Position numbers and translations under genes: made by a program. Under the pieces are notes generated by a model that searched no databases, was not told the origin of the DNA, and was given only the letters and a program-made list of their open reading frames with translations. DNA of 64,000 nt from Bacteroidales bacterium. GTDB lineage: Bacteria > Bacteroidota > Bacteroidia > Bacteroidales > Marinilabiliaceae. This document shows, in pieces, positions 33,812 to 42,629 of the stretch. Location: assembly GCA_015061285.1 (NCBI GenBank), contig SUWW01000017.1, forward strand, positions 32,898 to 96,897. Reading direction: 5' to 3'. Position 1 is the stretch's first letter. Each line of letters starts with the position of its first letter.

Positions 33812-34813
33812 ATGTTGCAAATAGCAGAACAAACAACCACACTCATTGTGCAAGCCACAACGCCAGCCGACACCACAGCAAAGCCCGTTGCTCCGCGTCG
33901 TACGGTGGTAGTTGCTCCTGCTAAGCACCTCTCTGCCTCCGACTCGGTCTTCTTTGGCTTGGTGAACAACGAAGACTCTCTCTACTTTGATGCTAATCGC
34001 TTAGTGCGCGATGTGCAGATGCGCAACATAAGAAATGTTGAGCCTACTGCTATTGATAGTGCATATTTATGCAGTATGGATACAGCACTGCACACAACTC
34101 AGCAAGTAGATGAATTGCAATATCACGAGCGAGCATTGCCTCCGCTAAATTCTGACGTGCAATGGATTATGACCATTGTTGTGGGAATTGTTGTTTTGCT
34201 TGGCGTAGTGAAAGCAATATCAAACGATTACATCTCGCGAGTGATGTCGCTTATATATTCCGACTTCAATTGGAATGGCATAATAGCATCGATAGAGGTC
34301 CGCAATTATTGGTCGAGTCGAATACTACTTGTTACATCGCAGATAGTGTTTTCGTTGTTGCTCTATGAGATGATCATAAGCTACAGTAATACAGAGCAAT
34401 ATATCACTGAGCGAGGTCCGATTCTTTTTTTGCTTATTTGGGGTGGAGTGTTTGCATATCACATATTCAAAGTGTCGATGCACAAACTCATAGGCTACAC
34501 ATTCGACATCAAAGAACGCACAAGCTATATCGTCAGCCGACGATTTTTGGAGCATAGCATACGTGGAATACTTATACTTCCTGTAGTGATTTTGTTTCCA
34601 TTTGTGCCTTATGCTACGTATCCAATATTGAGCAAAGTGGCCGTAATTATTATGATAATTATGTACTTATGGCGAGTGCTGCGTTCGATTAGAATAAATT
34701 TGAACCACATCTTTTCACTTTTCTACGTTGTTTTGTACCTTTGCGCCGTTGAATTGATACCGTTAATATGTCTGTTCAAAACGGTCGTTTTAGTGGTGTC
34801 GCAACAACAGTAG
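33812..34813 (+). CDS. DUF4271 membrane protein
   Basis: An ATG at 33812 gives about 333 residues; a TTG at 33806 would add two. A Pro/Thr-rich cytoplasmic or periplasmic part is followed by about six to seven membrane helices (from IMTIVVGIVVLLGVVKA onwards). DUF4271 proteins typically lie next to hemD in Bacteroidota, as here. A TACCTTTG -7 box for hemD lies inside the end of this gene. The function is unknown. Confidence 0.75.
   Translation: MLQIAEQTTTLIVQATTPADTTAKPVAPRRTVVVAPAKHLSASDSVFFGLVNNEDSLYFDANRLVRDVQMRNIRNVEPTAIDSAYLCSMDTALHTTQQVDELQYHERALPPLNSDVQWIMTIVVGIVVLLGVVKAISNDYISRVMSLIYSDFNWNGIIASIEVRNYWSSRILLVTSQIVFSLLLYEMIISYSNTEQYITERGPILFLLIWGGVFAYHIFKVSMHKLIGYTFDIKERTSYIVSRRFLEHSIRGILILPVVILFPFVPYATYPILSKVAVIIMIIMYLWRVLRSIRINLNHIFSLFYVVLYLCAVELIPLICLFKTVVLVVSQQQ
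34736..34743 (+). promoter_or_regulatory. Possible internal -7 box for hemD
   Basis: TACCTTTG matches TAnnTTTG, with a TTTC 19 bp upstream. It lies about 100 bp before the hemD start, inside the DUF4271 gene. Confidence 0.4.
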
Positions 34814-34843
34814 TATAGATTCTTACACATAACAATAGTAACA

Positions 34844-35599
34844 TTGAAGATCAAGAGGATATTGGTTTCACAGCCAAAACCAGTTGACAGCAAGTCGCCA
34901 TACTACGAGATGGCCGAAGCCAACAATGTCAAATTGGAATTCCGCCCATTCATTCATGTTGAGGGCGTTACAGCAAAAGATTTCCGCAAACAACGCGTAG
35001 ATATATTGGCGCACACAGGTGTTGTTTTTACAAGCAAAGTGGCTATCGACCATTATTTCCGCCTTTGTGAAGAGTTGCGTGTTTCGGTACCTGATACTAT
35101 GCACTATTTCTGTATATCGGAGCAAGTAGCGCTCTATTTGCAGAAGTTCATTGTCTATCGCAAACGCAAGATTTTCCACGCTACTGGTAAATTCCCAGAG
35201 TTGGTGGATCTACTCAAAAAGCATAAAGAGGAAAAATTCCTCCTCCCTTTGAGCAACATTCACAAGCAAGAGAATTTGGACGTGCTCGATGCCAATGGCT
35301 TGAACTACACAAAAGCCTTCTTCTACAACACTGTAAGTAGCGATCTTTCGGACATCAACACCGACGATTTCGATGCCTTCATCTTCTTCAGTCCGCAAGG
35401 TATTGCTTCGCTCGGCGAGAACTTCCCGAACTTTGTCCAAGGCGAAAAAATCATCGGATGCTTCGGCGCTACTACCGCACAAGCTGTTCACGATGCTGGC
35501 CTACGCCTCGATATTGAAGCTCCTACTGCTACTGCGCCATCGATGCCTATGGCTATCGACCAGTTTGTAAAGAAATACAACAAAGAGCACAAGAGCTAA
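34844..35599 (+). CDS. hemD: Uroporphyrinogen-III synthase
   Basis: The 251-residue protein has the two-lobed HemD pattern (IKRILVSQPKPVDSKSPYYEMAEA, GVVFTSKVAIDHYF, DDFDAFIFFSPQGIASLGENF, IGCFGATTAQAVHDAGLRLD). It closes hydroxymethylbilane to uroporphyrinogen III, the branch point of haem and cobalamin synthesis. The start is a TTG; no ATG is in a better place. It is followed by a strong terminator and lies beside its usual DUF4271 neighbour. Confidence 0.9.
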   Translation: MKIKRILVSQPKPVDSKSPYYEMAEANNVKLEFRPFIHVEGVTAKDFRKQRVDILAHTGVVFTSKVAIDHYFRLCEELRVSVPDTMHYFCISEQVALYLQKFIVYRKRKIFHATGKFPELVDLLKKHKEEKFLLPLSNIHKQENLDVLDANGLNYTKAFFYNTVSSDLSDINTDDFDAFIFFSPQGIASLGENFPNFVQGEKIIGCFGATTAQAVHDAGLRLDIEAPTATAPSMPMAIDQFVKKYNKEHKS

Positions 35600-35622
35600 A
35601 TAGCTCCACTTAAGCATAAAAC

Positions 35623-35662
35623 AAAAGACAGTCTCGGCAGAAATGTTGAGACTGTCTTTTTT
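35623..35662 (+). terminator. Terminator after hemD
   Basis: AAAAGACAGTCTC and its complement form a long stem followed by six T. Confidence 0.88.
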
Positions 35663-35710
35663 AGTTAAGAGCTACATATCGATTGGCTTGGCGATATGTT
35701 ATGATAGCTT

Positions 35711-35741
35711 TTTGTATATATATACACCTGAACTACATTTG
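35711..35741 (+). promoter_or_regulatory. Consensus Bacteroidota promoter of the DUF3108 gene
   Basis: TTTG (35711-35714), exactly 19 bp, then TACATTTG (35734-35741) matches the -33/-7 consensus fully. The gene starts 54 bp downstream. Confidence 0.75.
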
Positions 35742-35794
35742 CACGACTTTTGCAAAAAGCATCATCATTGTAAATAATAAAACAGTGTATAGCT

Positions 35795-36709
35795 ATGAAC
35801 AGAGGATTCTTTTTACTTATTGCTACTTGCATTACAGCATTAGCAATGGCGCAAGAAATTGAAACTATATCCACAGAAACAGCCTCTCAAAATACTATTT
35901 CTACCGACTCGACAAAAGTCGAAATAGAGCAGCGTGACTCTACAACGACATCGAAGCCTGTGAAGTATACCAATAAAAATGATATAGTAGAGAAACGCTA
36001 CAAAGTAAATACAGCCTTTGCGCCTGGCGAACGACTTGTCTACGACTTGAAATATGGTTTTGCCAAAGGTGGCGAACTCGATGTGCAACTTGGACTCGAT
36101 CCTATCGGTTATGGCTACCTTTTTCATGCTGTAGCTCATTGCTATACCACGGGTATAATAAAGAAAGCTGTTTATGTAGATGATATTTATGAAAGCCTTT
36201 TCGACATTTCTACAGGTGAGCCAGTCAAGAGTATACGTAACGTGACGGAGAATAATTATCGACGCTACAATGAAGTGCTTTTCTGTAAAGATAGTACTGT
36301 TATTTATAGTCTGAAAAGTGGACGACACACCGTGCCTGAGCAGGTTTTTGATATTGTATCGGCATTCTACTATGCGCGTCGTTTTGTATTCGACCGCAAG
36401 TTTGAAAAAAATGAGTCGATGAATCTATATACTTGGTTCAATGAAGATTTGTATCTGATAAAACTTCGCTACAAAAAGACGGAGCGAATTCGCACAAAAT
36501 TCGGCAAAATAGAATGCCTAAAATTTGTGCCAGTCATCGACAACGATTCTCCTTTCAAAGATGAAGAAGGTATGGAAGCATGGTTCACTAATGATGGTAA
36601 TTTTGTACCTGTGAAAATTGTCATCGATTTGCCTATATCGCATGTCAAAGCAGAACTTAAGTCTTTTGAAAACTTGAAGAATAAAGATGGTCTGTTGAAG
36701 ATTGAGTAG
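35795..36709 (+). CDS. DUF3108 secreted protein
   Basis: The 304-residue protein has a signal peptide (MNRGFFLLIATCITALAMAQ), a Ser/Thr-rich region and the DUF3108 start (FAPGERLVYDLKYGFAKGGELDVQL). The C-terminal half has the conserved KTERIRTKFGKIECLKFVP and PVKIVIDLPISHVKAEL. It is predicted to act in the periplasm. The family is common in Bacteroidota; its role is unknown. A consensus promoter precedes the gene. Confidence 0.8.
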   Translation: MNRGFFLLIATCITALAMAQEIETISTETASQNTISTDSTKVEIEQRDSTTTSKPVKYTNKNDIVEKRYKVNTAFAPGERLVYDLKYGFAKGGELDVQLGLDPIGYGYLFHAVAHCYTTGIIKKAVYVDDIYESLFDISTGEPVKSIRNVTENNYRRYNEVLFCKDSTVIYSLKSGRHTVPEQVFDIVSAFYYARRFVFDRKFEKNESMNLYTWFNEDLYLIKLRYKKTERIRTKFGKIECLKFVPVIDNDSPFKDEEGMEAWFTNDGNFVPVKIVIDLPISHVKAELKSFENLKNKDGLLKIE

Positions 36710-36710
36710 C

Positions 36711-36738
36711 AAATTGAAAATTGAAAATTGAAAATTGA
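36711..36738. repeat. Tandem 7-bp repeats
   Basis: Four copies of AAATTGA run head to tail just after the DUF3108 gene, the complement of the heptamers at 27974-28001. Both arrays begin directly at a gene's end. Confidence 0.8.
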
Positions 36739-36756
36739 AAAATCTTAATTCATAAG

Positions 36757-37446
36757 GTGGCAGATAATTATTTAGAACGTCGATTTGAAGAGCACGAGCG
36801 ACAGAGTGTGGTGTCGCATCGTAGGCATGTTATACGTAAACAGCGTAAACTCTTTTTCGTAGGTGCTGTCAATGAAATAGGTGCAGCCGTAATTCGCTCG
36901 ATGTGCGCTATGGGGCATAGGGTGGCATTTTGTAGTTTAGACGAAGAATCTGCTCACAATTTAGCTTCGCACACAGGTGCAATACATATTAATATTGATG
37001 CGTATGATGCGCATGCCTTGCAAAATGCTTTTGATGAGTTTGTCGCTAACTATGGCGATGTCGATATTGTTATTTACAATGGTTGGCAAAGTAGTAGTGC
37101 GGAAATAGAAAATGCAAGTATTGGCGATTTTGCGGAGCGAGTGGCGAGGGAAACCACAGCAATGCTCATACCCATACAAAAAATGGCGCAAAATAGAATT
37201 GCCAAACGAGTTGATGCTTATGGCCGTATTGTATGCATAAAAAGTAATACTACAGATGTTTTATCGGCTGCTGTCAATGGCGCAGTAGCATCGGTGGCGC
37301 AACATTTGTCTGAATCGCTCAAGCCCTATGGGGTGAGTGTTAATGCGATAACACCAAAAAACGACACCACTCCCGAAGAAGTGGCGCGTCTTTGTCGTTT
37401 TCTTGTCGATGATGCCAATGGCTTTGTGACAGGAAAAGATTTGTAA
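36757..37446 (+). CDS. SDR-fold protein without the catalytic Tyr-Lys
   Basis: The 229-residue protein starts at GTG. After a basic N-terminal extension (about 35 residues) it shows the short-chain dehydrogenase fold: a nucleotide-binding stretch VGAVNEIGAAVIRSM, DVDIVIYNGW and YGVSVNAITP. The active-site YxxxK is replaced around AVNGAVASVAQHL, so classical oxidoreductase chemistry is unlikely. It may bind a nucleotide or act as a regulatory or structural protein, or use a different chemistry. It stands alone between the DUF3108 gene and the convergent transporter gene. Confidence 0.75.
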   Translation: MADNYLERRFEEHERQSVVSHRRHVIRKQRKLFFVGAVNEIGAAVIRSMCAMGHRVAFCSLDEESAHNLASHTGAIHINIDAYDAHALQNAFDEFVANYGDVDIVIYNGWQSSSAEIENASIGDFAERVARETTAMLIPIQKMAQNRIAKRVDAYGRIVCIKSNTTDVLSAAVNGAVASVAQHLSESLKPYGVSVNAITPKNDTTPEEVARLCRFLVDDANGFVTGKDL

Positions 37447-37474
37447 ATATGAGAGCTTTTGCACTCTATATATG

Positions 37475-38923
37475 TCAGTAAATCATAGCAGCAAGAGCAT
37501 AGGCAACTAAAGTAGATACTGTCACGCAAATCAATCCAGGCATCATAAAAGAGTGGTTGAGCAGATATTTGCCTATGACGGTTGTGCCAGAGCGGTCGAA
37601 ATTGACTGTTGCTATGTCCGACGGATAGTTTGGTATGAAGAAATAGCCATACACCGAAGGAAGTACGCCTAACAATACCCAGCCCGAAATGCCTAACGAA
37701 TAGGCTAAAGGAAGCATAGCTACTACTACAGCACCTTGCGAGTTGATGAGTACCGACACGCAGAAGAAGACAAACGCAATAGTCCATGGATATTGTTCAA
37801 TTATGCTTGTCAGCATAGTTTTCATCTCGCCGAGGTAGTTTGAGAAGAAAGTGTCGGCAAGCCATGCAATGCCATAAATAGCTACCACAGCCACCATTCC
37901 CGACTGCCACACTGGACCAGCAACAGCCTTCTTGGGCGATGCTTTACAGAAGATTATCATTAGTGCGGCTGCGGCTATCATAACTATTTGTATGACAATA
38001 TTCATGGGAAGAGGCTTTTGATAGAGTTCTGTCATGCCAAAGACTTGAATGCCCGATTTTACCATTTGTTCGGGCGATAGTGTTGTTCCATCGGCAAGAG
38101 TTAACACTTCTGCACCCTTCACAGCACGCAATGTGCTATAAGTAGGCAAAACGTTTTGGAAAATAGCAAAGAACACTATCACGCTGAGCGCTCCAAGGAA
38201 GATAAATACGGCATTTTTAGCAGATTGCGGAATCTCCTTGTCGAGCAGAGTGGCCGAACTACCATATATATATTTTCGTTGCTCTGGGTCTTGAAGTTTT
38301 GCTTGAAATGCAGGGTCTTTGTCGAGGTCGAGGCCACGATGATACGAAGCTGCAGCCGCAGCCATAAGTCCGCACAGACATGCTGGTATGGAAATCATAA
38401 GTACGCCAGGAATAGTGACCTCGAAACCATTTGCGTTGGATATAGATACAAATGCTACCACCGCCGCAGCTATAGGCGAGCAAGTGATGCCTACTTGCGA
38501 AGCAATACTTGCCACGCCACACGGACGTTCGGGGCGTATGCCTTTCTTGAGCGAGATGTCGCAAATGATAGGCATGAGAGTATAAACCACATGGCCCGTG
38601 CCCACGAGCACCGTGAGGAAGAATGTGCATAGTGGCGCCAAAAATGTGATGCGGTCGGGGTGTTTGCGCAGAAGTTTTTCAGCCAACTGAATGAGCCAAT
38701 CCATACCACCCGAAGCTTGCATAATGCCAGCACACGTCACAGCGGCAATGATTATGTAGATTACGTCGGTTGGTGGTGTGCCAGGCTTTAGGCCGAAGCC
38801 AAACACGAGAATTGCCAAACCAATGCCAGAAATAGCGCCAAGAGCCAATGAGCCGTAGCGAGAGCCAACCCAAAGGGCACCAAGCACAATAAGTAACTGA
38901 AGAACGATAATTAGTGTTGCCAT
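37475..38923 (-). CDS. Anaerobic C4-dicarboxylate transporter, Dcu family
   Basis: The 482-residue protein has about 12 membrane segments and matches DcuA/DcuB: PPTDVIYIIIAAVTCAGIMQASGGMDWLI, RPERPCGVASIASQVGI and PNYPSDIATVNFDRSGTT near the end. Such carriers exchange fumarate, malate or aspartate for succinate during anaerobic fumarate respiration, fitting an anaerobic gut or sediment Bacteroidota. The gene is monocistronic. DcuA and DcuB cannot be told apart here. Confidence 0.88.
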   Translation of the reverse strand: MATLIIVLQLLIVLGALWVGSRYGSLALGAISGIGLAILVFGFGLKPGTPPTDVIYIIIAAVTCAGIMQASGGMDWLIQLAEKLLRKHPDRITFLAPLCTFFLTVLVGTGHVVYTLMPIICDISLKKGIRPERPCGVASIASQVGITCSPIAAAVVAFVSISNANGFEVTIPGVLMISIPACLCGLMAAAAASYHRGLDLDKDPAFQAKLQDPEQRKYIYGSSATLLDKEIPQSAKNAVFIFLGALSVIVFFAIFQNVLPTYSTLRAVKGAEVLTLADGTTLSPEQMVKSGIQVFGMTELYQKPLPMNIVIQIVMIAAAALMIIFCKASPKKAVAGPVWQSGMVAVVAIYGIAWLADTFFSNYLGEMKTMLTSIIEQYPWTIAFVFFCVSVLINSQGAVVVAMLPLAYSLGISGWVLLGVLPSVYGYFFIPNYPSDIATVNFDRSGTTVIGKYLLNHSFMMPGLICVTVSTLVAYALAAMIY

Positions 38924-39027
38924 AGTGTTTTTTTGTTTGAAAAATGGTGTTACATATTAGTGATTATTTTTCGACAAAAGAAATTTTATGACCTAACAAA
39001 TGTCTAATTATTTCGCGGGGTGGAGTG

Positions 39028-39055
39028 TTGTAAGTCGAAAAACAAACTATATTTG
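39028..39055 (+). promoter_or_regulatory. Promoter of tRNA-Leu
   Basis: TATATTTG (39048-39055) matches TAnnTTTG; TTG (39028-39030) lies 17 bp upstream as a partial -33 box. The tRNA begins 15 bp after the -7 box. Confidence 0.6.
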
Positions 39056-39069
39056 CACCCGCTTTTGAA

Positions 39070-39151
39070 GCCCGAATGGCGGAATTGGTAGACGCGCACG
39101 TTTCAGGTGCGTGTGTTTCACGACGTGCAGGTTCGAGTCCTGTTTCGGGCA
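39070..39151 (+). tRNA. tRNA-Leu (anticodon CAG)
   Basis: The 7-bp acceptor stem (GCCCGAA/TTCGGGC), D-arm (GGCGGAATTGGTAGACGC), anticodon loop TTCAGGT with anticodon CAG, a long variable arm (type II) and a T-arm with GGTTCGAGTCC are all visible. CCA is not encoded. The discriminator base is A, as in leucine tRNAs. Confidence 0.95.
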
Positions 39152-39164
39152 CTTCAAATTATTG

Positions 39165-39210
39165 CCGCATAAATACTTAATTGTTAGGTGTTTGTGCGGT
39201 TTTTCTTTTG
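39165..39210 (+). terminator. Terminator after tRNA-Leu
   Basis: CCGCATAAATAC and GTGTTTGTGCGG pair with some G-U and mismatched positions and are followed by TTTTTC. Confidence 0.65.
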
Positions 39211-39217
39211 TGAGAAT

Positions 39218-39841
39218 TTACAGCCTATTTATGACATTTTGCAGCATCGCTAAAAATTGTGCTGCATGACCGCCATCCATCTGGACATGGTGAAATTGAA
39301 ACGAAATAGGTAGTGTTGTTTTGAACCAACCTTTACGGTATTTGCCCCACATAACCATAGGATTGTTAAACAATTCGGTGTATTGATTGACAATGGCATC
39401 GAGTTCTGTAGCAATCATAGCCGATGTGCCAACAATCATTGCTTCGGAATCGAAAATGCTTTTGCACGTTTCGCTTACGGTTTGTGTTAGCCTATTGTAA
39501 TTGGTGCTAAATTGCTCTAAATCATTGGTGTATGGTATGTCGCATGAGTTTATGCCGCCATTTTTGTTATTCACTATTACGTTGATAGCAAGACGGTCGT
39601 ATTTATAAAGCTTGCCATGTTCGGGAAGTGTGTAGAATTGCTCGATTTGAGTTGCCGCATTGCCTATGCACCAACATAGTAGCATGTTGAAACTCAGATT
39701 TTTACGTTTGCTAATTTGGCAAACTTTAGTTACGTCGAAAGTCTTGGTGAGCGTGACCATTGGCATAGGAGATTTCATCCATAGGTCAAAGGCCTGAGCG
39801 CGGTTGGTCTCTTGCGGGTTTACTTCGTGTTTCATCTTCAA
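39218..39841 (-). CDS. CatA-like chloramphenicol-acetyltransferase-family protein
   Basis: The 207-residue protein matches the CAT fold, with the catalytic stretch FQFHHVQMDGGHAAQFL near its end; the His of HHxxxDG is the catalytic base. NMLLCWCIGNAA in the middle and FKTTLPISF before the site are also typical. The length is normal. Chromosomal CAT-like proteins often acetylate unknown substrates, so drug resistance should not be assumed. It lies 9 bp from a TRIC-family gene on the same strand. Confidence 0.85.
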   Translation of the reverse strand: MKMKHEVNPQETNRAQAFDLWMKSPMPMVTLTKTFDVTKVCQISKRKNLSFNMLLCWCIGNAATQIEQFYTLPEHGKLYKYDRLAINVIVNNKNGGINSCDIPYTNDLEQFSTNYNRLTQTVSETCKSIFDSEAMIVGTSAMIATELDAIVNQYTELFNNPMVMWGKYRKGWFKTTLPISFQFHHVQMDGGHAAQFLAMLQNVINRL

Positions 39842-39850
39842 AAAGTTTAC

Positions 39851-40492
39851 TCAGCTTCGGCCTTTCATCTCCTCTTCGTCGTCGGAAGAGTCGTCTTTCA
39901 TAAGAGGCAGACTGACGCTTTTTCTAACGGCCCAGATACGTACTATAATTACCGATGCGGCACCAAAGATTTCGCACATAGCATTGCTGATGCCTATTTT
40001 CATGCAAATGTAGAATATTAAACCTCCTAAAATACAGGCTGTTGCGTAGATGTCTTTGCGGAAGATAAGTGGCACTTCGTTTATCAGTATGTCGCGCATT
40101 ATGCCGCCTGCAGCGCCTGTTAGCGTACCCATAATTATGCTTACCCAAATGGGGAATTCGGCGTCAAGACTCTTTTCGAAACCAACAACAGTGAACAATC
40201 CTAAGCCGATGGCATCGAAAAGAAACATTGTGGTGTTCATACGCACAAGTTTTTTGCCGAATACTATAACCACTAAAAGAGCAATGCCTGTAATGATGAT
40301 ATACGATGGCTGTTGCATCCAAAAGGGTGTTATGCCAAGCAGTAGGTCGCGAATAGTGCCGCCGCCAACCGCTGTTACCAAACCGACAACGTAAGCGCCA
40401 AACCAATCGAATTTTTTTGCGGCAGCCATTCTTATTCCGCTTATGGCAAAAGCAAATGTGCCTATATAGTCGAGTAATATTGTGAAATTCAT
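39851..40492 (-). CDS. Trimeric intracellular cation channel family protein (UPF0126)
   Basis: The 213-residue protein has two repeats of three membrane helices (YIGTFAFAISGIRMAA, VGGGTIRDLLLG and, again, GGIMRDILINEVP). This is the UPF0126/TRIC fold (YicG-like), a likely cation channel in the inner membrane. It ends in an acidic cytoplasmic tail. It is 9 bp upstream of the CAT-like gene and may share a transcript with it. Confidence 0.88.
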   Translation of the reverse strand: MNFTILLDYIGTFAFAISGIRMAAAKKFDWFGAYVVGLVTAVGGGTIRDLLLGITPFWMQQPSYIIITGIALLVVIVFGKKLVRMNTTMFLFDAIGLGLFTVVGFEKSLDAEFPIWVSIIMGTLTGAAGGIMRDILINEVPLIFRKDIYATACILGGLIFYICMKIGISNAMCEIFGAASVIIVRIWAVRKSVSLPLMKDDSSDDEEEMKGRS

Positions 40493-40525
40493 GGGGTTGG
40501 GCAGTTTTTTTTTGACTATTTATGG

Positions 40526-41206
40526 CTATTTGTTTGTGCTGTAGTCGCGTTGACCGAAAATGGCAGTTCCTACGCGAACGTATGTAGAACCCTCTTCGGC
40601 TGCTATCTGGTAGTCGTGCGACATGCCCATACTAAGTTGTGCAAAGGCTTCGTCGTCGGCAAAATATGCACTTTTGATGTATTTGAAGAGTGTAGCTACG
40701 GAACGAAATTCTTGGCGAATCTCATCTCGATTGTCTGTATTGGAGGCCATGCACATCAATCCGCACAGACGGACATTATGCAAGTCGGCGCTTTTTATTT
40801 CTTCGATTAGTGGCACCACTTGAACTGGCGAAAGTCCAAATTTCGACTCCTCTTGCGCAATGTGAACTTCGAGTAAATAGTTGATTATGCGATTGTTTTT
40901 TATCGCCTCTTTGTTGATTGTCTGCAATAAGTGCAATGAATCTACTGAGTGAATTAGGTGCACAAACGGTGCAATATATTTCACTTTGTTGGTTTGCAAG
41001 TGGCCAATCATGTGCCAGCGAATGTCTTTGGGAAGGACTTCGGCTTTGGCTGCGAGTTCTTGCACTTTGTTTTCACCAAAATCGCGCATTCCAGCTGCGT
41101 AGGCCTCCTCTATGGCTGATGCTGGATGCATTTTCGATACGGCTATGAGTTTTGTACCCGAAGGTAGTGAGGCTTTTATTTGTTGTATTGATTCTGTAAT
41201 TGTCAT
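40526..41206 (-). CDS. yggS: YggS-family PLP-binding homeostasis protein
   Basis: The 226-residue protein matches the YggS/PROSC family: KLIAVSKMHPASAIEEAY with the PLP lysine in VSK, FGENKVQEL, RWHMIGHLQTNK and LSMGMSHDY. It binds pyridoxal phosphate and helps control the cell's PLP pool without a known enzyme activity. A TAATTTTG -7 box lies 8 bp before the start. Confidence 0.92.
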   Translation of the reverse strand: MTITESIQQIKASLPSGTKLIAVSKMHPASAIEEAYAAGMRDFGENKVQELAAKAEVLPKDIRWHMIGHLQTNKVKYIAPFVHLIHSVDSLHLLQTINKEAIKNNRIINYLLEVHIAQEESKFGLSPVQVVPLIEEIKSADLHNVRLCGLMCMASNTDNRDEIRQEFRSVATLFKYIKSAYFADDEAFAQLSMGMSHDYQIAAEEGSTYVRVGTAIFGQRDYSTNK

Positions 41207-41213
41207 AATAGTG

Positions 41214-41221
41214 CAAAATTA
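41214..41221 (-). promoter_or_regulatory. Possible -7 box of yggS
   Basis: TAATTTTG on the minus strand matches TAnnTTTG but no clear -33 box was found. It lies 8 bp before the start codon. Confidence 0.35.
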
Positions 41222-41340
41222 TTGACAAAAGGCAATTTGTTGAACCTTTTCAACTACATATAATTACTATTAATAGTTGTTTACTTTTGTGTGAGTTGTT
41301 TTTCATCAGTATATAACTCTTATTAGCTATTCTAATCTGT

Positions 41341-42588
41341 ATGAATATGAAAAATAAAGTCTTGTTGTCTACGTTGTTTGTTCTATCCTTTGTGAATGCA
41401 GTTTGGGCTCAAAATCCTATTATATCGGCTACTGAACAGATACGATTTTCGAAAAAGAATTTTGTAGATACTATCAGCATCAAGGTGATCAATGGAGCTG
41501 TAGTGGTTCCTATTGAGATAGAGGGTAAAGTGAAAAATTTTTTGTTTGATACAGGTTGCCCAACTGGCGTTTGGTTTGGACGGCAAGAGCCATGGATGAA
41601 GCGTGCCGAAGTTGACACTCTATCTTTTAGCGACATAAATCATGTTCGACGTCAACAGTCTATATACTACATACCTAAAATGAAAATGGGCAGTTTGCAT
41701 ATATATAACTATCCAACGATTTTGAATGAAGAAGGAATTAATAAGTACGTATGCGGTAGATTCGATGGTATGATAGGCTTCAATTTAGTTGGCAAAGGGT
41801 TGTCGTTTAAGTTTGATACGAAAGATAGCCTGTTAATAGTTACCGATAGAAAGAATTTCTTTACCAAAGAGAGTAAAGGTCTTCCCAAGGCTAAATATAA
41901 GACACACAACGACTATCGACCAATAATCGAAGTTGAGACCCCGTTTGGCGTTGTGGAATCGCTATTTGACTCGGGCGCAACCAATGTTTGGTTCGTATTG
42001 AATGATTATGATATGAATAGTTGGAGCTTGAAGAATGCTAAGAATAGAATGAAATATGAAAATCTGACAGTGCTGATGGATACTACTATAAATGCTCAAG
42101 CAGGACTCTATGGTATGCATACAGATACTATGATTGCCAGATACTTACATTTCGCAACAACAAAGATTGGTAAGTTGCCGATTAGCGATTTATATGTAAA
42201 GACGGAACGAGGTTTCACTAAAGTGGGAAGTGCTTTGTTGAAGCATACATCGTTGATTATCGATGCGCACAAGCAACGTTTTGTGTTTGTTCCGCACGAA
42301 GAAAAAAACATAAGAGCCGAAAATGGCGAATCGGGTAGTGTATCATTTGTGCCATCAGATACTGCCGATTCGATAGGAGCCATACGAGTTGTGGTTCGCA
42401 AGTGTTCCGATGCATATAGCAAAGGCGTTCGCACGGGCGACTATCTTATAAGTATAGACCATGAGCCTATTACCGACATTTGCATATTGACGCGCGTTCT
42501 TGCTGAGTTGCAAAACGAAGATGCGATATTCCAATTTAGCTCTCCAGAAGGCGTCCAGAAAGAGGTAAGATTGAAGAGCGCGAAATAG
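41341..42588 (+). CDS. Double aspartic-protease-like protein with PDZ domain
   Basis: The 415-residue protein has a signal peptide ending VWAQ and two retropepsin/pepsin-like sites, FDTG at 69-72 and FDSGAT at 209-214, so both halves of a pepsin-like fold may lie in one chain. The last part (about 340-415) is a PDZ-like domain (GVRTGDYLISIDHEPITD). It is probably an exported aspartic peptidase with a peptide-binding PDZ domain; the substrate is unknown. The upstream ATG at 41341 or the one at 41347 could be the start. It is monocistronic. Confidence 0.8.
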   Translation: MNMKNKVLLSTLFVLSFVNAVWAQNPIISATEQIRFSKKNFVDTISIKVINGAVVVPIEIEGKVKNFLFDTGCPTGVWFGRQEPWMKRAEVDTLSFSDINHVRRQQSIYYIPKMKMGSLHIYNYPTILNEEGINKYVCGRFDGMIGFNLVGKGLSFKFDTKDSLLIVTDRKNFFTKESKGLPKAKYKTHNDYRPIIEVETPFGVVESLFDSGATNVWFVLNDYDMNSWSLKNAKNRMKYENLTVLMDTTINAQAGLYGMHTDTMIARYLHFATTKIGKLPISDLYVKTERGFTKVGSALLKHTSLIIDAHKQRFVFVPHEEKNIRAENGESGSVSFVPSDTADSIGAIRVVVRKCSDAYSKGVRTGDYLISIDHEPITDICILTRVLAELQNEDAIFQFSSPEGVQKEVRLKSAK

Positions 42589-42611
42589 GCACTTAGAGGA
42601 ACTATCTTTCT

Positions 42612-42619
42612 TACCTTTG
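42612..42619 (+). promoter_or_regulatory. Possible -7 box of the MATE gene
   Basis: TACCTTTG matches TAnnTTTG and lies 10 bp before the start codon. No good -33 box was found. Confidence 0.35.
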
Positions 42620-42629
42620 CGGCATAGTT

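Noticed and set aside
39218..39841. Chloramphenicol resistance gene
   Set aside because: The protein has the CAT fold, but its chromosomal context and sequence do not justify calling resistance.
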